Shown here: piece by piece, positions 1-9,247 of the stretch
Numbering within the stretch: the first letter of the stretch is position 1
How the letters are laid out: each line of letters begins with the position of its first letter
Assembly (NCBI GenBank): GCA_900128585.1
Contig: LT642206.1
Span: forward strand, 14,506 to 34,057
Length of the DNA: 19,552 bases
From: Stramenopiles sp. TOSAG23-3
Lineage: Eukaryota; Sar
Direction of reading: 5' to 3'
Program-made: the position numbers and the translations under genes
The notes under the pieces: generated by a model
The model's database searches: none
Seen by the model: the letters and a program-made list of their open reading frames with translations, nothing else
What the model was told of the DNA's origin: nothing

Positions 1-630
1 AAAATTTTATTTTTTATGTGTGTTAGTAATTGTGGAGACTATGAATATTCATGTTTATAAATATAGAACATAATCAGGGAAACAAATGGATTGCAATATA
101 AATAGGATAACAATACGATAAATTGGAAGAATTTGAGGGATTGAACCAATATAATAGGTGGTAATTGTATTGATAAAATTATAAGTATAAATAGTACGCA
201 AAAGGTTTTTCCGCGCGAATTTTGAATGCCGAACACGCTGTCGCATTCCTGGGTAGACTTTCTTGACGCTGTCTTCATGTATTTTACAAACATAGGGAAC
301 AGCATTATTGAGATTCAAATTTCTTAATTTTCTTAAATTTCAATGATACAGTACAGTAATACAGTACTGTGCCATGTATAAAAATGTAAATTATTGTTTT
401 TTTTTACGGAATTACAATGATACACCACCATCGATCGAAATGATGGGCGGAATTTAAAATTTAAATCGAATAAAAACGGGATTACAGGTACATAGTATTA
501 ACAATATATCGAATCGGGGAATTAATTTCAATTTTCTTCTTTTCTTTTTTACTTTTCCGTAAAAAAAACTATTCTTCAACAAGAATTTTTGCCCTTTTTA
601 ATTGTGTTTATAAACAATACCAAACTAAAA

Positions 631-763
631 AAAAAAAGAAGGAAGAAGAAAGAAGAAGGAAGAAAGAAAGAAAGAAAGAAACAAACAAACAAACAAACAA
701 ACAAACAAACAAACAAACAAACAAAACAAACAAACAAACAAACATACAAACAAACAAACAAAC

Positions 764-815
<52 letters not shown>

Positions 816-817
816 AG
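631..817. repeat. Compound (GAAA)n-(CAAA)n-(GAAA)n microsatellite
   Basis: After a GAA/GGAA-rich lead-in, the plus strand runs as GAAA units (about 661-680), then about twenty CAAA units (about 681-764, with one extra-A slip near 724 and one T interruption near 745), then GAAA units again to about 816. The whole tract is purine-rich or A/C-rich on one strand. The two Lys/Gln/Asn-rich or Phe/Leu-rich frames across it are translation artefacts of the repeat. Confidence 0.95.
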
Positions 818-957
818 ATCTCGATGTTGATTGCGTCATAAATTAAAGGATTGTATTACATCTTCATGAATTATATTTTTCATTAACGTACATTATACAA
901 TATTAATAATTATGTAAGATATAAAAATAATTATATTTATCTATCCTTAATACATCA

Positions 958-1034
958 AAATCAAAGAAAAGAAAGAAAAGAAAGAAAAAATTTAATTCTT
1001 CTTTTTTTTTTCCTCTTCTTACAGTGCTACTTCT
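958..1034. repeat. Polypurine block followed by polypyrimidine block
   Basis: GAAA/GAAAA units (about 960-987) are followed, after a short TTTAA spacer, by a T/C tract (about 996-1020). The two arms are roughly complementary, so the strand could fold into an imperfect A-U rich hairpin. The second arm ends in a pyrimidine-rich stretch followed by CAG, which resembles a 3' splice site, but no upstream exon is visible. Confidence 0.6.
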
Positions 1035-1475
1035 TCTACCTTTTATTCTTGTTGTTGCCTCATTTTTTAGTTTTTTTGTTTCTATTTTAATTATTTTATT
1101 ATACCAATGTTGTGTACGTGTTCATCAGATGTTGAATTTGGTGAAAATACTTAAAATTTAGGTAATACAAATCGGTCTGGTCAGTTTATTGTATCCTATA
1201 CTATTCCTATGTTACTTTTTATAGATGACAAAATATCTTCTACAAACTAAAAAAAAGAAGGAATGGATTGGCATGTATCAGGAAAGGAGTAATGTGAAGC
1301 GACCCGACGTTTGCATTCTAAGATCAAAGACTTCTGAAACAATTTTATTCTGCCAGAGGCGTTTAACAAAATACAACAAACAAAAGGGCATTATTGAAAA
1401 TTACTGCCATTTCTGCCGTTTAAACTTTCAACTCAACGCGATAGAACGCAACACCCACTTTCACTTCAAAGAACT

Positions 1476-2732
1476 ATGACAACCTTCGTTGCTTCGGATA
1501 ACTCTGGCTTTGCCGCTTCCCCAAACAAAGCTTTGACCAAAGCCGTGCTCCAGGAATCACCGCAATCCTTGCGAGATCTTGGAAAGGGTAGGTACGCTAG
1601 AGACCAATCGGAATGCCGCGACACTTTCAAAGCTATCCGGAGCGCAAGCACGGAAGAGCAAAAGAATGACATCCTCGACCAAGCTTTGACTTACTTTATG
1701 GCCAAAGCCGAACAGGAGAAGGAAGCGTTCCACAACAAGCTGGAAAGTGCATCGAATTCCGCAGAAGAACTGAAGGGCCTCGAGACCGAAAAGGCAATCC
1801 GTGCCGCCGAAAGGAAGCGATGGACCCTCAAAACCCAGGGAGTGAACTCCGCGGAATTCGTGTCCTTTAGCGAGCATTACGTTGATTTTAAGAGTGAAGT
1901 CGCCCGCTCCATAGCAAACATTTCATACCCTTTCACTGCCGATGAGCTCACGGCCGCTTCCTACTGGAAAGACCAGACTGAGATCACCGCTAGCGACCCG
2001 AACCTTGACGCGTTCGATTGCCAGCAAGCAACATTAGTAGAAGAAAAGTCTGCACAAGAGGTGGAAGAAATGTTCTCAGAAACGACCATGAAAGTAAACC
2101 CTGCGACCCTTCGCGAAGCCACGCACGCGGACCAAGCCGTATGCGACGTAACCGTGGGCGACGAGGGTGCATGGGCCATGGGCCCCTCTGCGGAAGCCCT
2201 GACCGCCGCTGAATTGGCATTCAACGAGACATTCTGGACACCACAAGAGAAATCCGCGCTTGATACACAGCTAGACGAGGAACGAGTCGTCAACGGCCTA
2301 AGTGCATGGAGATCATTCACTCGATCTGATATTATCGATACCGACTCAACTACCAAGAAGCAAGACGCGCTCGTAGCTGCCCGCGCCGCCCGCGGCCCAC
2401 TCAGCAACGGTGCAATCAACAAACGCATTGCACGAATGGCACGCTACTTTTCAAAACGAGCAGAAAAAAACATTACTGTCCCAGCTAGTACATTCTTTTC
2501 TGGGTGCGTCAAATCGTTTACTAAAGCAGATGTAGTGGATGCCAACGCTAGGTACCAAGCTGCAGAGAACGCCTTCAGCGACAAGTGGGCTGCTTTGGGA
2601 GCACCATTCTGCGTTTCGAAAGAAGTCTTTGCCGTCCAAAAGTCTTTTTCTTTTGCGTCTCCAAAAGCAAAAGCAATTAAAGATGCCCATATGTCGAAAC
2701 GCGCAGCAGAGCGCGCAGGCGAACGCAAATAA
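1476..2732 (+). CDS. Unrecognised Ala-rich soluble protein (418 aa)
   Basis: I do not recognise this protein. It is a single uninterrupted frame of 418 residues starting at an ATG with A at -3 and ending at TAA. It is rich in Ala, Glu, Lys and Asp, has no signal peptide or membrane span, and is predicted by eye to be mostly helical. The N-terminal 120 residues look amphipathic (Glu/Lys/Ala helices), and the C-terminal end is basic (KRAAERAGERK). A loosely repeated FT-x2-D element occurs at about residues 153 (FTADELTAA), 281 (FTRSDIIDT) and 348 (FTKADVVDA), each near an aromatic-containing helix, so the protein may be built of about three diverged helical repeats. It is visibly more G+C-rich, with more C/G-ending codons than the neighbouring spacers, as in well-expressed genes. 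It converges with the Kelch membrane-protein gene. A cytosolic or plastid structural role is possible but unsupported. Confidence 0.8.
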   Translation: MTTFVASDNSGFAASPNKALTKAVLQESPQSLRDLGKGRYARDQSECRDTFKAIRSASTEEQKNDILDQALTYFMAKAEQEKEAFHNKLESASNSAEELKGLETEKAIRAAERKRWTLKTQGVNSAEFVSFSEHYVDFKSEVARSIANISYPFTADELTAASYWKDQTEITASDPNLDAFDCQQATLVEEKSAQEVEEMFSETTMKVNPATLREATHADQAVCDVTVGDEGAWAMGPSAEALTAAELAFNETFWTPQEKSALDTQLDEERVVNGLSAWRSFTRSDIIDTDSTTKKQDALVAARAARGPLSNGAINKRIARMARYFSKRAEKNITVPASTFFSGCVKSFTKADVVDANARYQAAENAFSDKWAALGAPFCVSKEVFAVQKSFSFASPKAKAIKDAHMSKRAAERAGERK

Positions 2733-2996
2733 ACAGCGCTCTCACGAAGGGAGGCATTTCCGTGAATCGGACACCCCAAAGAGATAAGAACATATATTAG
2801 TATCTTAGCTACACAGAACGAAATTGCCCGCGACAACAGATTGGGCGTTGGTTGGCAATTTTTTGTGCAATTAAGCTAAAGCTCCAGCGATGGCAAGAGC
2901 ACCCTATCAATTCGATTGGCCCTCTTGCTTGTATTAATTAAAAAATATTATATAAATACGATATATACGTACACGTCAACAAAATAAAAATATTTT
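2733..2996. other. Convergent 3' spacer with imperfect hairpin
   Basis: This 264-bp gap lies between two convergent stop codons. An imperfect inverted repeat, gcaagag (2893-2899) against ctcttgc (2922-2928), encloses a smaller caat/attg stem (2908-2918). It is followed by AT-rich sequence with TATAAA- and AATAAA-like stretches (around 2951-2986) that could serve as polyadenylation signals for either strand. Function of the hairpin is unproven. Confidence 0.35.
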
Positions 2997-5900
2997 TTAA
3001 ATCTTTCCGCCCTGTTCCCCCTTCTTCTTCTCCTTTTTTAATTTGTCTGCAGCCTTCTTGCGATCTTTCTCTACCTCCAACCGAGCAAGATGCATATAAG
3101 TATTTGCTTCTCTTGCAGCCTTCAGTTTTTCCAGCTTTGCAGCCCGCACGCGCGTATCATGCGCTTCCCTATCCCGATGCTCTTTCGCATCCTCTGCAAT
3201 CATTTTCAATTTTGTTGTTTCTCCTGTGCCTTGATCTTTCGTTTTTGGTGCTGCCGCGGCATTTTCCGGTTGCCTTTGTTGAAGGGATATGCTCATCAAG
3301 GAACCCTCTTCTTCATCGTCTTCGTGATCCTGAAATTGGGGCGGAGTTCCCCATATTCCAAAATAACTTTCGTGCTCTTCAACTGGAACATCCGCCCGTA
3401 ACTCTATAAACTCTAACTCTTTTTGAGGCTTAGGCTGCCGACGCACAATTTTTCCATTAAAGAGAACGCTGTCTACTCCTTGATCATTAGGCGTGGTATC
3501 AAATGGATGAACCTTCGTCTGCATTTCTTCCCGCCACAATTTTTCACTGTGCGCATCATCTTCGTCAAATAAACGGGCACCGAAGATTTTCAAGCTTGCA
3601 CGACAGAACCCAACGCCACAATGAAACGCGTTACGGCACGCCACGGTAGATTTTTGAATTTCAATCTTCAAAATATTTGCGCACGTCGAGCTAAAATTGT
3701 ACTGTCTTTCATCATCATTTGTCATGAACAAATGGAAAATTGCCCTCAACCCCAGCAATACGATATACATTACTGTAATAAGCAAGGCCTGGATGTACCG
3801 GACTGCAAAAACGGACACCATGCTTCCCATTAAAACAGTCCCGAAGGGTGAGAAAATCACTAGGTTTAACGGTTTATGAAACATTACTACCCTGACATCT
3901 TCGCCCGTTTCTGGAAAACTACCCGAAACAGATTGTTGCGCGCGATGTTGGCACCAAATAAATCTGGACGTCTTCAATGCCACAAACACTAGAGGGACCA
4001 AGATTGCCACGATGAGCAGAACATCTGCGGCAAAGAACATGTCGCTAGGGACTTTACTTTGCCAATAAGTAACGCACAAGCCTAACTCAAGTAGAAAATA
4101 TACGAAATTAAATTGCTGAACAAAGTTGCACCTTTTCTTTTCGCATCCAATATTTCTTAGAAGACATGATTCTTCCACAGCACATTCGCCGACGCCTCGG
4201 TTGCCACGCTTGCGCTCGCGGGCATGCTTACAAACCCAGTCACCATTTTTGAAGCATAGAATCAACCAAAAAAATAATAGCGAAGTGGCCTGGAGGACTG
4301 GTTTTAACTCTTCGTCGATTAGATTACCAAATCCTAACATGGCCAGGGCAATTGTCCTAATGTTTTTGAGTTGATCGTGTACAGAATAGACAGACGCAGG
4401 ATTTTCATTCCATGCTCCATAACCAGACTTCCGTTTTTGCCAACATCGTAGCAGTGGAAACACAATCGCAACTCCCAATACATACACAAAAGCAAGTGCG
4501 ACAATAGTGTACTGCCACGAAAAACTATTGCCAAGAATACACTCCAAACCATCTAAGCGGAGGCTCGACTTTTCGTTTCTCCCCGCTGGGTCTTTGACGC
4601 AATCGAGCAAGCCTAAAACGCCAAGAAGAACGACAGCAAAAAATGAGTTGAAAAATACATTGCGTATGGCTCGGGAAAGAACCCACAGCTCTGTGTCGAC
4701 GTCAACGACCTCAATATAGTTTCTGAAGCGGCGACAAGCGTACACCAAAATCATTGTGCTCAGATAAAAGAAAGGAGCGTAGAAATGGTCAACGATGAAA
4801 CCGACTCGTGCCGTTGATTCAAAGTTGCATTGGACCCATGACATGGACCACGGCAAGTATTGAAAATTGAAAATATTTATGGCAACCATGTACGAACTGT
4901 GAGTAGCGAAGCTCCGTTTGCTCTCAAACCGTAAGACGGGATTCTCGTTGGTGTTGACAAGAATAAATAAAATTTGCATATGACGAACCAAATTGCTGTG
5001 AAAGGAAACCCAGGATATTCTCTTATCAAAAGCAGTGCCGTGGACTTGACCAGGGTAGTCGTAGTCGTCTTCGTGCGCCAACAAAAGTGGGATTGCAAAC
5101 AAGTAAATGCAGATGCCTATCTTAAATAGACCTTCGACCACGTGCCCTGCACTTTTTGAATTCGGTGGGCATGGAATGCATACACCCCTTTCGCCCCGAA
5201 ATGTACCCCCAATGCACTTGTTGCATGTTGATCTAGGGTCTCTGTTTCCATGGCACAGCCCGTCACTCAACCTGCAAAACCTTTTCTGGATACAAAACTG
5301 GCACTCGTCGACTGCTATAGCCCCTTGCCGAGAAAACATGTCGCGGTAGGGGCATATGGTACAGTTGGATTTCCCCCGGAAGTCATTGTACGTTGACGCG
5401 TAACACTCTTGGCATGGTTTCACCCGGTTCGTTCTTGGATTAAACCTCCCTTTTTGACACAACTTGCATGTCGGTAAGCCCTCTTCGTTGCTATAACGCC
5501 CGATCTCGCAACTGGGGCAATCAGCCGCCGCCAGCCGATTGCTATATTTGCCGATTGCGCAGGGAATGCATTTATTCATCGCACTATCGTTCGTAAATTT
5601 TCCGGTCCCGCAGGGGTCACACTGTTTTGCACCGTATCCTTTTCTGATCTTGCTGAAGTATCCTGGTTTGCAAGCAATGCATGATGACTTGTTTGGGGCA
5701 CCAAACACTTCATTATGGAACCCATCCGGGCAATTGATACATGAGTAATTATTTGCGTATTGACCTGGAGTACACAGCCCGCAGCCACACAGGGGGTATA
5801 TTTCAACGCTCTTGATGGCCCCGAAAGACGACGAACCACCAGTAATGTACAGTTTATCGCCGACGACGGCAGAGGCATGGTCGGCGCGGTTTTCAGGCTC

Positions 5901-7010
5901 TCCATTTAAGACCCCAGTGTATTTGACTTTTTGCCACGACTCAAACGCACCATTGCTTTGCTTTTCAAGGTTAAAAAAGTACATATCATTAAGGTATGCA
6001 TCTGAATTGTCGCGCCCCCCAAATACCAACATGTAGTTCAAGTACATATTTGCAGTGTGTTTATGGCGCGGCGCAGGTGCATCCGTCTTGCTGCCCAAGG
6101 ACATGACGTTGGTCCAACGCCATTGACTTGCCCCCGCAGCAAGCAGCAGAACAATCAAGTCGTTGTAAATAATTATCGACTTACCCGGATCGCTTGAAAC
6201 ACCTCCAAACACAAACATTTCCCCCGCATGGAGGACCGCAGAATGATCGTAACGAGCTGCGGGGCGATCTCCCGACGTAGCTATCGTTGTCCAGTTTAGC
6301 TCTTTGACCGTTTCATTGGGTTCTCGGGCCCTCTGGCGCTCCCACAAATCTATCATCAGAGTGTCACTTAGAGAATTGGCTTCGTTATTTCTTCCACCAA
6401 AAACAACCATCTGACTTCCAAAACTAACCGCAGAATGGCACCCTCTCGCCCACGTGGTACTGGGAGACTGTCTCTCTTCGCAAATTGCTTCTTTACTGTA
6501 CTGCAAAATTTTCCAGGACGTACATTTTGATGTTGCGGGCACGTTAACACCGGGGTCCGTGACCGAGCTGAATTCCAACAGCACATGGGTATACGAATCC
6601 GAGACTGGATCGACACCAGATGCACCACCAAATACATACATGCTGCCTTCGTAAACGATCGATGTATGGTCGTATCTTCCATACGACGCACTAGTAGACA
6701 CCATGAGCCATGTATCGTTTTGACTTCCTATACCAAGCGACAGAATCTGATTTCCTTTCCCACGGTCAACGTTCGACAATTTGTCGTGCCCACCGTAAAC
6801 AACAATACTCGATTCATTTGACACCACTGAATGGTCGTAGCGGAACGCAAATCCATCTACGGGTCCGTCTACGATGGGTCCTAAAGGGTCTATTGATAGG
6901 CAATCACCGGAATAGCCATAAACATCGCACGTCTGCGCTACAGGCCTTCCACCGCTGGCCAAGAGACCAAGGGCAAGCAAAACAGTGAAACAAAGCGACC
7001 GCAAACCCAT
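2997..7010 (-). CDS. Kelch / Cys-rich GCC2-GCC3 / multi-span membrane receptor-like protein (1337 aa)
   Basis: This is a large type of surface protein in one open frame, with ATG at 7010 (A at -3, G at +4). Residues 1-25 form a signal peptide ending near VAQTC. About residues 50-400 hold six Kelch repeats, each with an [RYDH..]-like start and a hydrophobic stretch ending in GG (for example near 70, 128, 205, 269, 331 and 391), predicted to form an extracellular beta-propeller. About 408-615 are Cys-rich repeats of the ephrin-receptor-like GCC2/GCC3 type (C-x2-C-x2-G-[YKR]-[YF] pattern). From about 628 to 1096 there are roughly ten hydrophobic segments, with a WSMSWVQCNF element reminiscent of the TRP-like tail of similar protist proteins. 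The cytosolic tail (about 1100-1337) is charged, acidic around 1210-1225, then a Lys/Glu/Ala-rich coiled coil. Several N-glycosylation sequons lie in the ectodomain. A sensory or adhesion receptor, possibly a channel, is inferred; ligand and partners are unknown. Confidence 0.9.
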   Translation of the reverse strand: MGLRSLCFTVLLALGLLASGGRPVAQTCDVYGYSGDCLSIDPLGPIVDGPVDGFAFRYDHSVVSNESSIVVYGGHDKLSNVDRGKGNQILSLGIGSQNDTWLMVSTSASYGRYDHTSIVYEGSMYVFGGASGVDPVSDSYTHVLLEFSSVTDPGVNVPATSKCTSWKILQYSKEAICEERQSPSTTWARGCHSAVSFGSQMVVFGGRNNEANSLSDTLMIDLWERQRAREPNETVKELNWTTIATSGDRPAARYDHSAVLHAGEMFVFGGVSSDPGKSIIIYNDLIVLLLAAGASQWRWTNVMSLGSKTDAPAPRHKHTANMYLNYMLVFGGRDNSDAYLNDMYFFNLEKQSNGAFESWQKVKYTGVLNGEPENRADHASAVVGDKLYITGGSSSFGAIKSVEIYPLCGCGLCTPGQYANNYSCINCPDGFHNEVFGAPNKSSCIACKPGYFSKIRKGYGAKQCDPCGTGKFTNDSAMNKCIPCAIGKYSNRLAAADCPSCEIGRYSNEEGLPTCKLCQKGRFNPRTNRVKPCQECYASTYNDFRGKSNCTICPYRDMFSRQGAIAVDECQFCIQKRFCRLSDGLCHGNRDPRSTCNKCIGGTFRGERGVCIPCPPNSKSAGHVVEGLFKIGICIYLFAIPLLLAHEDDYDYPGQVHGTAFDKRISWVSFHSNLVRHMQILFILVNTNENPVLRFESKRSFATHSSYMVAINIFNFQYLPWSMSWVQCNFESTARVGFIVDHFYAPFFYLSTMILVYACRRFRNYIEVVDVDTELWVLSRAIRNVFFNSFFAVVLLGVLGLLDCVKDPAGRNEKSSLRLDGLECILGNSFSWQYTIVALAFVYVLGVAIVFPLLRCWQKRKSGYGAWNENPASVYSVHDQLKNIRTIALAMLGFGNLIDEELKPVLQATSLLFFWLILCFKNGDWVCKHARERKRGNRGVGECAVEESCLLRNIGCEKKRCNFVQQFNFVYFLLELGLCVTYWQSKVPSDMFFAADVLLIVAILVPLVFVALKTSRFIWCQHRAQQSVSGSFPETGEDVRVVMFHKPLNLVIFSPFGTVLMGSMVSVFAVRYIQALLITVMYIVLLGLRAIFHLFMTNDDERQYNFSSTCANILKIEIQKSTVACRNAFHCGVGFCRASLKIFGARLFDEDDAHSEKLWREEMQTKVHPFDTTPNDQGVDSVLFNGKIVRRQPKPQKELEFIELRADVPVEEHESYFGIWGTPPQFQDHEDDEEEGSLMSISLQQRQPENAAAAPKTKDQGTGETTKLKMIAEDAKEHRDREAHDTRVRAAKLEKLKAAREANTYMHLARLEVEKDRKKAADKLKKEKKKGEQGGKI

Positions 7011-7647
7011 CTTAACAGTCTCGCAATAGTATTGAACCTCGTATTGAACTCATGGTATCAGTAACCGCGCTCATTTTTTCCCAAGCAATATTGCATGTCG
7101 ATTGTAAAAGGATCGCCGTGAAAGTTGTTACGGTCTTTGGACGAGAAGAATGCATACCTCGAAGTCACCCGAAAGATTATATACTACTGTATATATTATT
7201 ATAGTTTTCAAAAGAGAACGAGGACGACTGCTGTGAACTGAGAAGCAACATACTACATTTTGTTGATTTTTTTTCTTGCTGTGCTTGTATAATAATATTA
7301 TTTTCATAGATTCATTCTTCTTCTAAAAAACTTATTATAATAAAAAAAAAAGAAGGAGAGGAGAAGAGGAGGAGAAAAAAAAGAAGAGGAGAGACGATGA
7401 TGAATTGTTGTTGTTGTTGTTGTACTTCTTGTTGCAATAATTATTATTATCCCTTTATTTTTTATTATTTTTTTTATTATTATTATTTAAAAAAAAATCT
7501 ACCTGTATCATTTACAATTACTTCAAAAAAATTGAATGCAAACAAATAGAACATTGCTTCAATTTTTTTGTGTTTTTTTTCTTCCAACTGCGTTCCTTGG
7601 CACCCCTGGGGTTGTAATTGACATATTTATTTTACTACGACGCTAAA
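7011..7647. promoter_or_regulatory. Divergent intergenic region between the Kelch gene and the aminotransferase gene
   Basis: This 637-bp gap separates two divergent start codons and must contain both promoters. It is AT-rich, with TATA-like stretches near 7177-7202. It contains a purine tract (about 7340-7395, AAG/GAG/GGA units), a short GTT run (about 7407-7424) and ATT-rich stretches (7437-7490). No coding frame, RNA gene or recognised transcription factor site was seen. The element acgagga at 7218 also occurs in three other spacers of the window. Confidence 0.5.
7340..7395. repeat. Polypurine tract
   Basis: An almost uninterrupted purine run of AAG, GAG and GGA units lies on the plus strand, midway between two divergent genes. 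Such tracts can adopt triplex (H-DNA) structure and often sit in promoters; no function can be shown here. Confidence 0.7.
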
Positions 7648-8895
7648 ATGTCGCAAAGGATTATTGGTCGTCCACCAACGTGGGTAAACGTCTTGCGAAG
7701 GTCAAAAGATTTTATAGACCTGAGAGTTGGGCAGCCCGACAGGAACCATTTACCCGTACAAGAGTTGGAGGAGGCCGCCGCTTCATGTTTTTCCGGGCCC
7801 TATGGGATTGATGCAAATGACCCCTGTCGATTTTTGCAATATGGTGGGGAGGATGGGTGGACTATTATTTCCGAGGTACGTAGTTTTTTGAACAGGTTCG
7901 ATCGCTCCCGTACGACGCAAACGGGGGAGTTGATGATGTCGGCTGGGAATTCGCACGCTATAGAGTTGATCACCAGCACGTTTACGAAACCCGGCGACAC
8001 TGTACTGGTTGAATCCCCAACTTACTTTCTGGCCCATCGAATTTTTGAAGACAACGGATTATCTATCGTTGAAGTAGATTTTTCGGCTAAGGAAGAACTA
8101 CTCCAAGCAATAAATAAACACTCACCCGCCCTTGCTTACTGCGTGCCGAGCTATCAAAATCCAGGATCCACAAATATTTGTGAGGCAAGGCGAAGTGAAA
8201 TCGTGGAATTGGTAAGAGATAATGGCGTCACTCTCATAAGTGACGAGGCATACCAACTTCTGCACTTTGAGTCTGCTTCTCCTCCCCCTCCCCCACTCGC
8301 AGAATTGGATAGAAAATACACTGAAGTGGGGGGTAAGGGCAATGGAACTGTGCTATCTTGTGGGTCGTTTTCGAAAATTGCTGCACCAGGCTTCCGGTTA
8401 GGATGGATAGAAGGTGACCTAGGTTCGCTGGAAAAGTTAGCAAACCGTGGCTATTTAATATCGGGTGGAACAGTCGCTTCCCCCATTTCATGCGCACTAA
8501 TGGAACAAATTTTATCGTCTGGAAAACTCGAAGACATTGTTATACGCCTCCGCCATCTTTACGAGAAAAGAGCGAATGCATTAGTAGACGGGCTTCAAAA
8601 TTATTGCCCCTCTGTCAAGATTGCAAATGTGGATCGTATTGAAGGCGGCTACTTTGTATGGTGTGAACTTCCCCCAAGTATCGGGGATATTCACCAATTC
8701 TTGGAGTATTGTATGGCAAATGAGAATTTATGCTTTTTGCCTGGCGATGCATGTTGGTACAACAACTCTTCGGGAGAGCTGGAGAGCACGAAAATGGTAC
8801 GCCTGTGCTTTGCTATGTACGAATCTGAGCGTCTTGTAGAGGCCACCAAGCGCCTGGGGCGCGCGCTTAGTTCGTATACAACCCCAGGCCAATAA
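7648..8895 (+). CDS. PLP-dependent fold-type-I aminotransferase (2-aminoadipate transaminase-like)
   Basis: This is a class I/II aminotransferase of 415 residues, normal length for the family. The first ATG, at 7648, has A at -3. Recognisable landmarks: GNSHAIE (about 100-106, phosphate-binding loop region); Tyr126, which would stack on the cofactor; YQNPGS with Asn171; DEAY with Asp199 and Tyr202; and the Schiff-base lysine in the SFSKIAAPGFRLGW block (Lys243, with Arg250 after it). A C-terminal VRLCF with Arg385 is the likely substrate alpha-carboxylate binder. The pattern, including the Pro-rich loop around 212-217, matches the 2-aminoadipate/kynurenine/aromatic group (LysN, ARO8 and MocR-domain-like enzymes). 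It would move an amino group between an amino acid and a 2-oxo acid, probably in the cytosol because no targeting peptide is visible. Exact substrate cannot be read from the sequence. Confidence 0.92.
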   Translation: MSQRIIGRPPTWVNVLRRSKDFIDLRVGQPDRNHLPVQELEEAAASCFSGPYGIDANDPCRFLQYGGEDGWTIISEVRSFLNRFDRSRTTQTGELMMSAGNSHAIELITSTFTKPGDTVLVESPTYFLAHRIFEDNGLSIVEVDFSAKEELLQAINKHSPALAYCVPSYQNPGSTNICEARRSEIVELVRDNGVTLISDEAYQLLHFESASPPPPPLAELDRKYTEVGGKGNGTVLSCGSFSKIAAPGFRLGWIEGDLGSLEKLANRGYLISGGTVASPISCALMEQILSSGKLEDIVIRLRHLYEKRANALVDGLQNYCPSVKIANVDRIEGGYFVWCELPPSIGDIHQFLEYCMANENLCFLPGDACWYNNSSGELESTKMVRLCFAMYESERLVEATKRLGRALSSYTTPGQ

Positions 8896-9247
8896 ATTGG
8901 AACGCTAAGTACGAGGAGTTAAGGGGTTAATTTTTAACATATTTGAAAAACTTTAATTTTCGATTAATTGAAATTTTAAAAAAACGATTTAACATCGCGT
9001 ATTATTTTTGTTTCCATTTTCTTCCATTGAGTGGTTTAACACCAAATTGAAAACATTTACTTGTAATCTCAGGAGCAGAGATGAGTTCGCAGTAATATGA
9101 AGACGATAAGTAACTACTTTTAACAGCCAATTTTTTGCTTTTAATTTACCTAAAACGTAGCTTAATAGCAGCCAAATTTTTGATTTTTTTCATTGAGATA
9201 AACTGAATATTTTATTTTTTTAAAAAAGATTTTACTCCTTATTAATC
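8896..9247. other. Convergent 3' spacer, no gene
   Basis: This 352-bp AT-rich gap lies between two convergent stop codons. It contains A/T runs (8941-9010 and 9180-9235) and no believable frame or RNA gene. Polyadenylation signals for both neighbours must lie here, but no single convincing one stands out. Confidence 0.5.

Larger units (their letters stand above)
1..1475. other. AT-rich intergenic spacer, no recognisable gene
   Basis: This stretch is very AT-rich and has no open frame with convincing protein character. Short frames at 39-318 are hydrophobic or low-complexity by-products of AT richness. It holds a compound tetranucleotide microsatellite (631-817), a purine-then-pyrimidine block (958-1034) and small palindromes such as acagtactgt near 361-370. 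The last 200 bases become less AT-rich and presumably hold the promoter and 5' leader of the gene starting at 1476. No tRNA-like B box or other RNA gene was recognised. Confidence 0.6.

Noticed and set aside
576-846. Open frames on both strands across the GAAA/CAAA tract
   Set aside because: Their proteins are simple Lys/Gln/Asn or Phe/Leu/Cys repeats produced by a microsatellite without stops.
1476-2732. Possible phycobilisome-linker relationship of the Ala-rich protein
   Set aside because: Length and composition suggested it, but none of the linker-domain landmarks could be seen.
1557-2836. Several antisense frames inside and beyond the 418-residue gene
   Set aside because: They mirror the stop-poor G+C-rich coding strand, and none has domain character.
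7618-7647. TTG start ten codons upstream of the aminotransferase ATG
   Set aside because: A eukaryotic gene with a well-placed ATG at 7648 does not need a TTG start.
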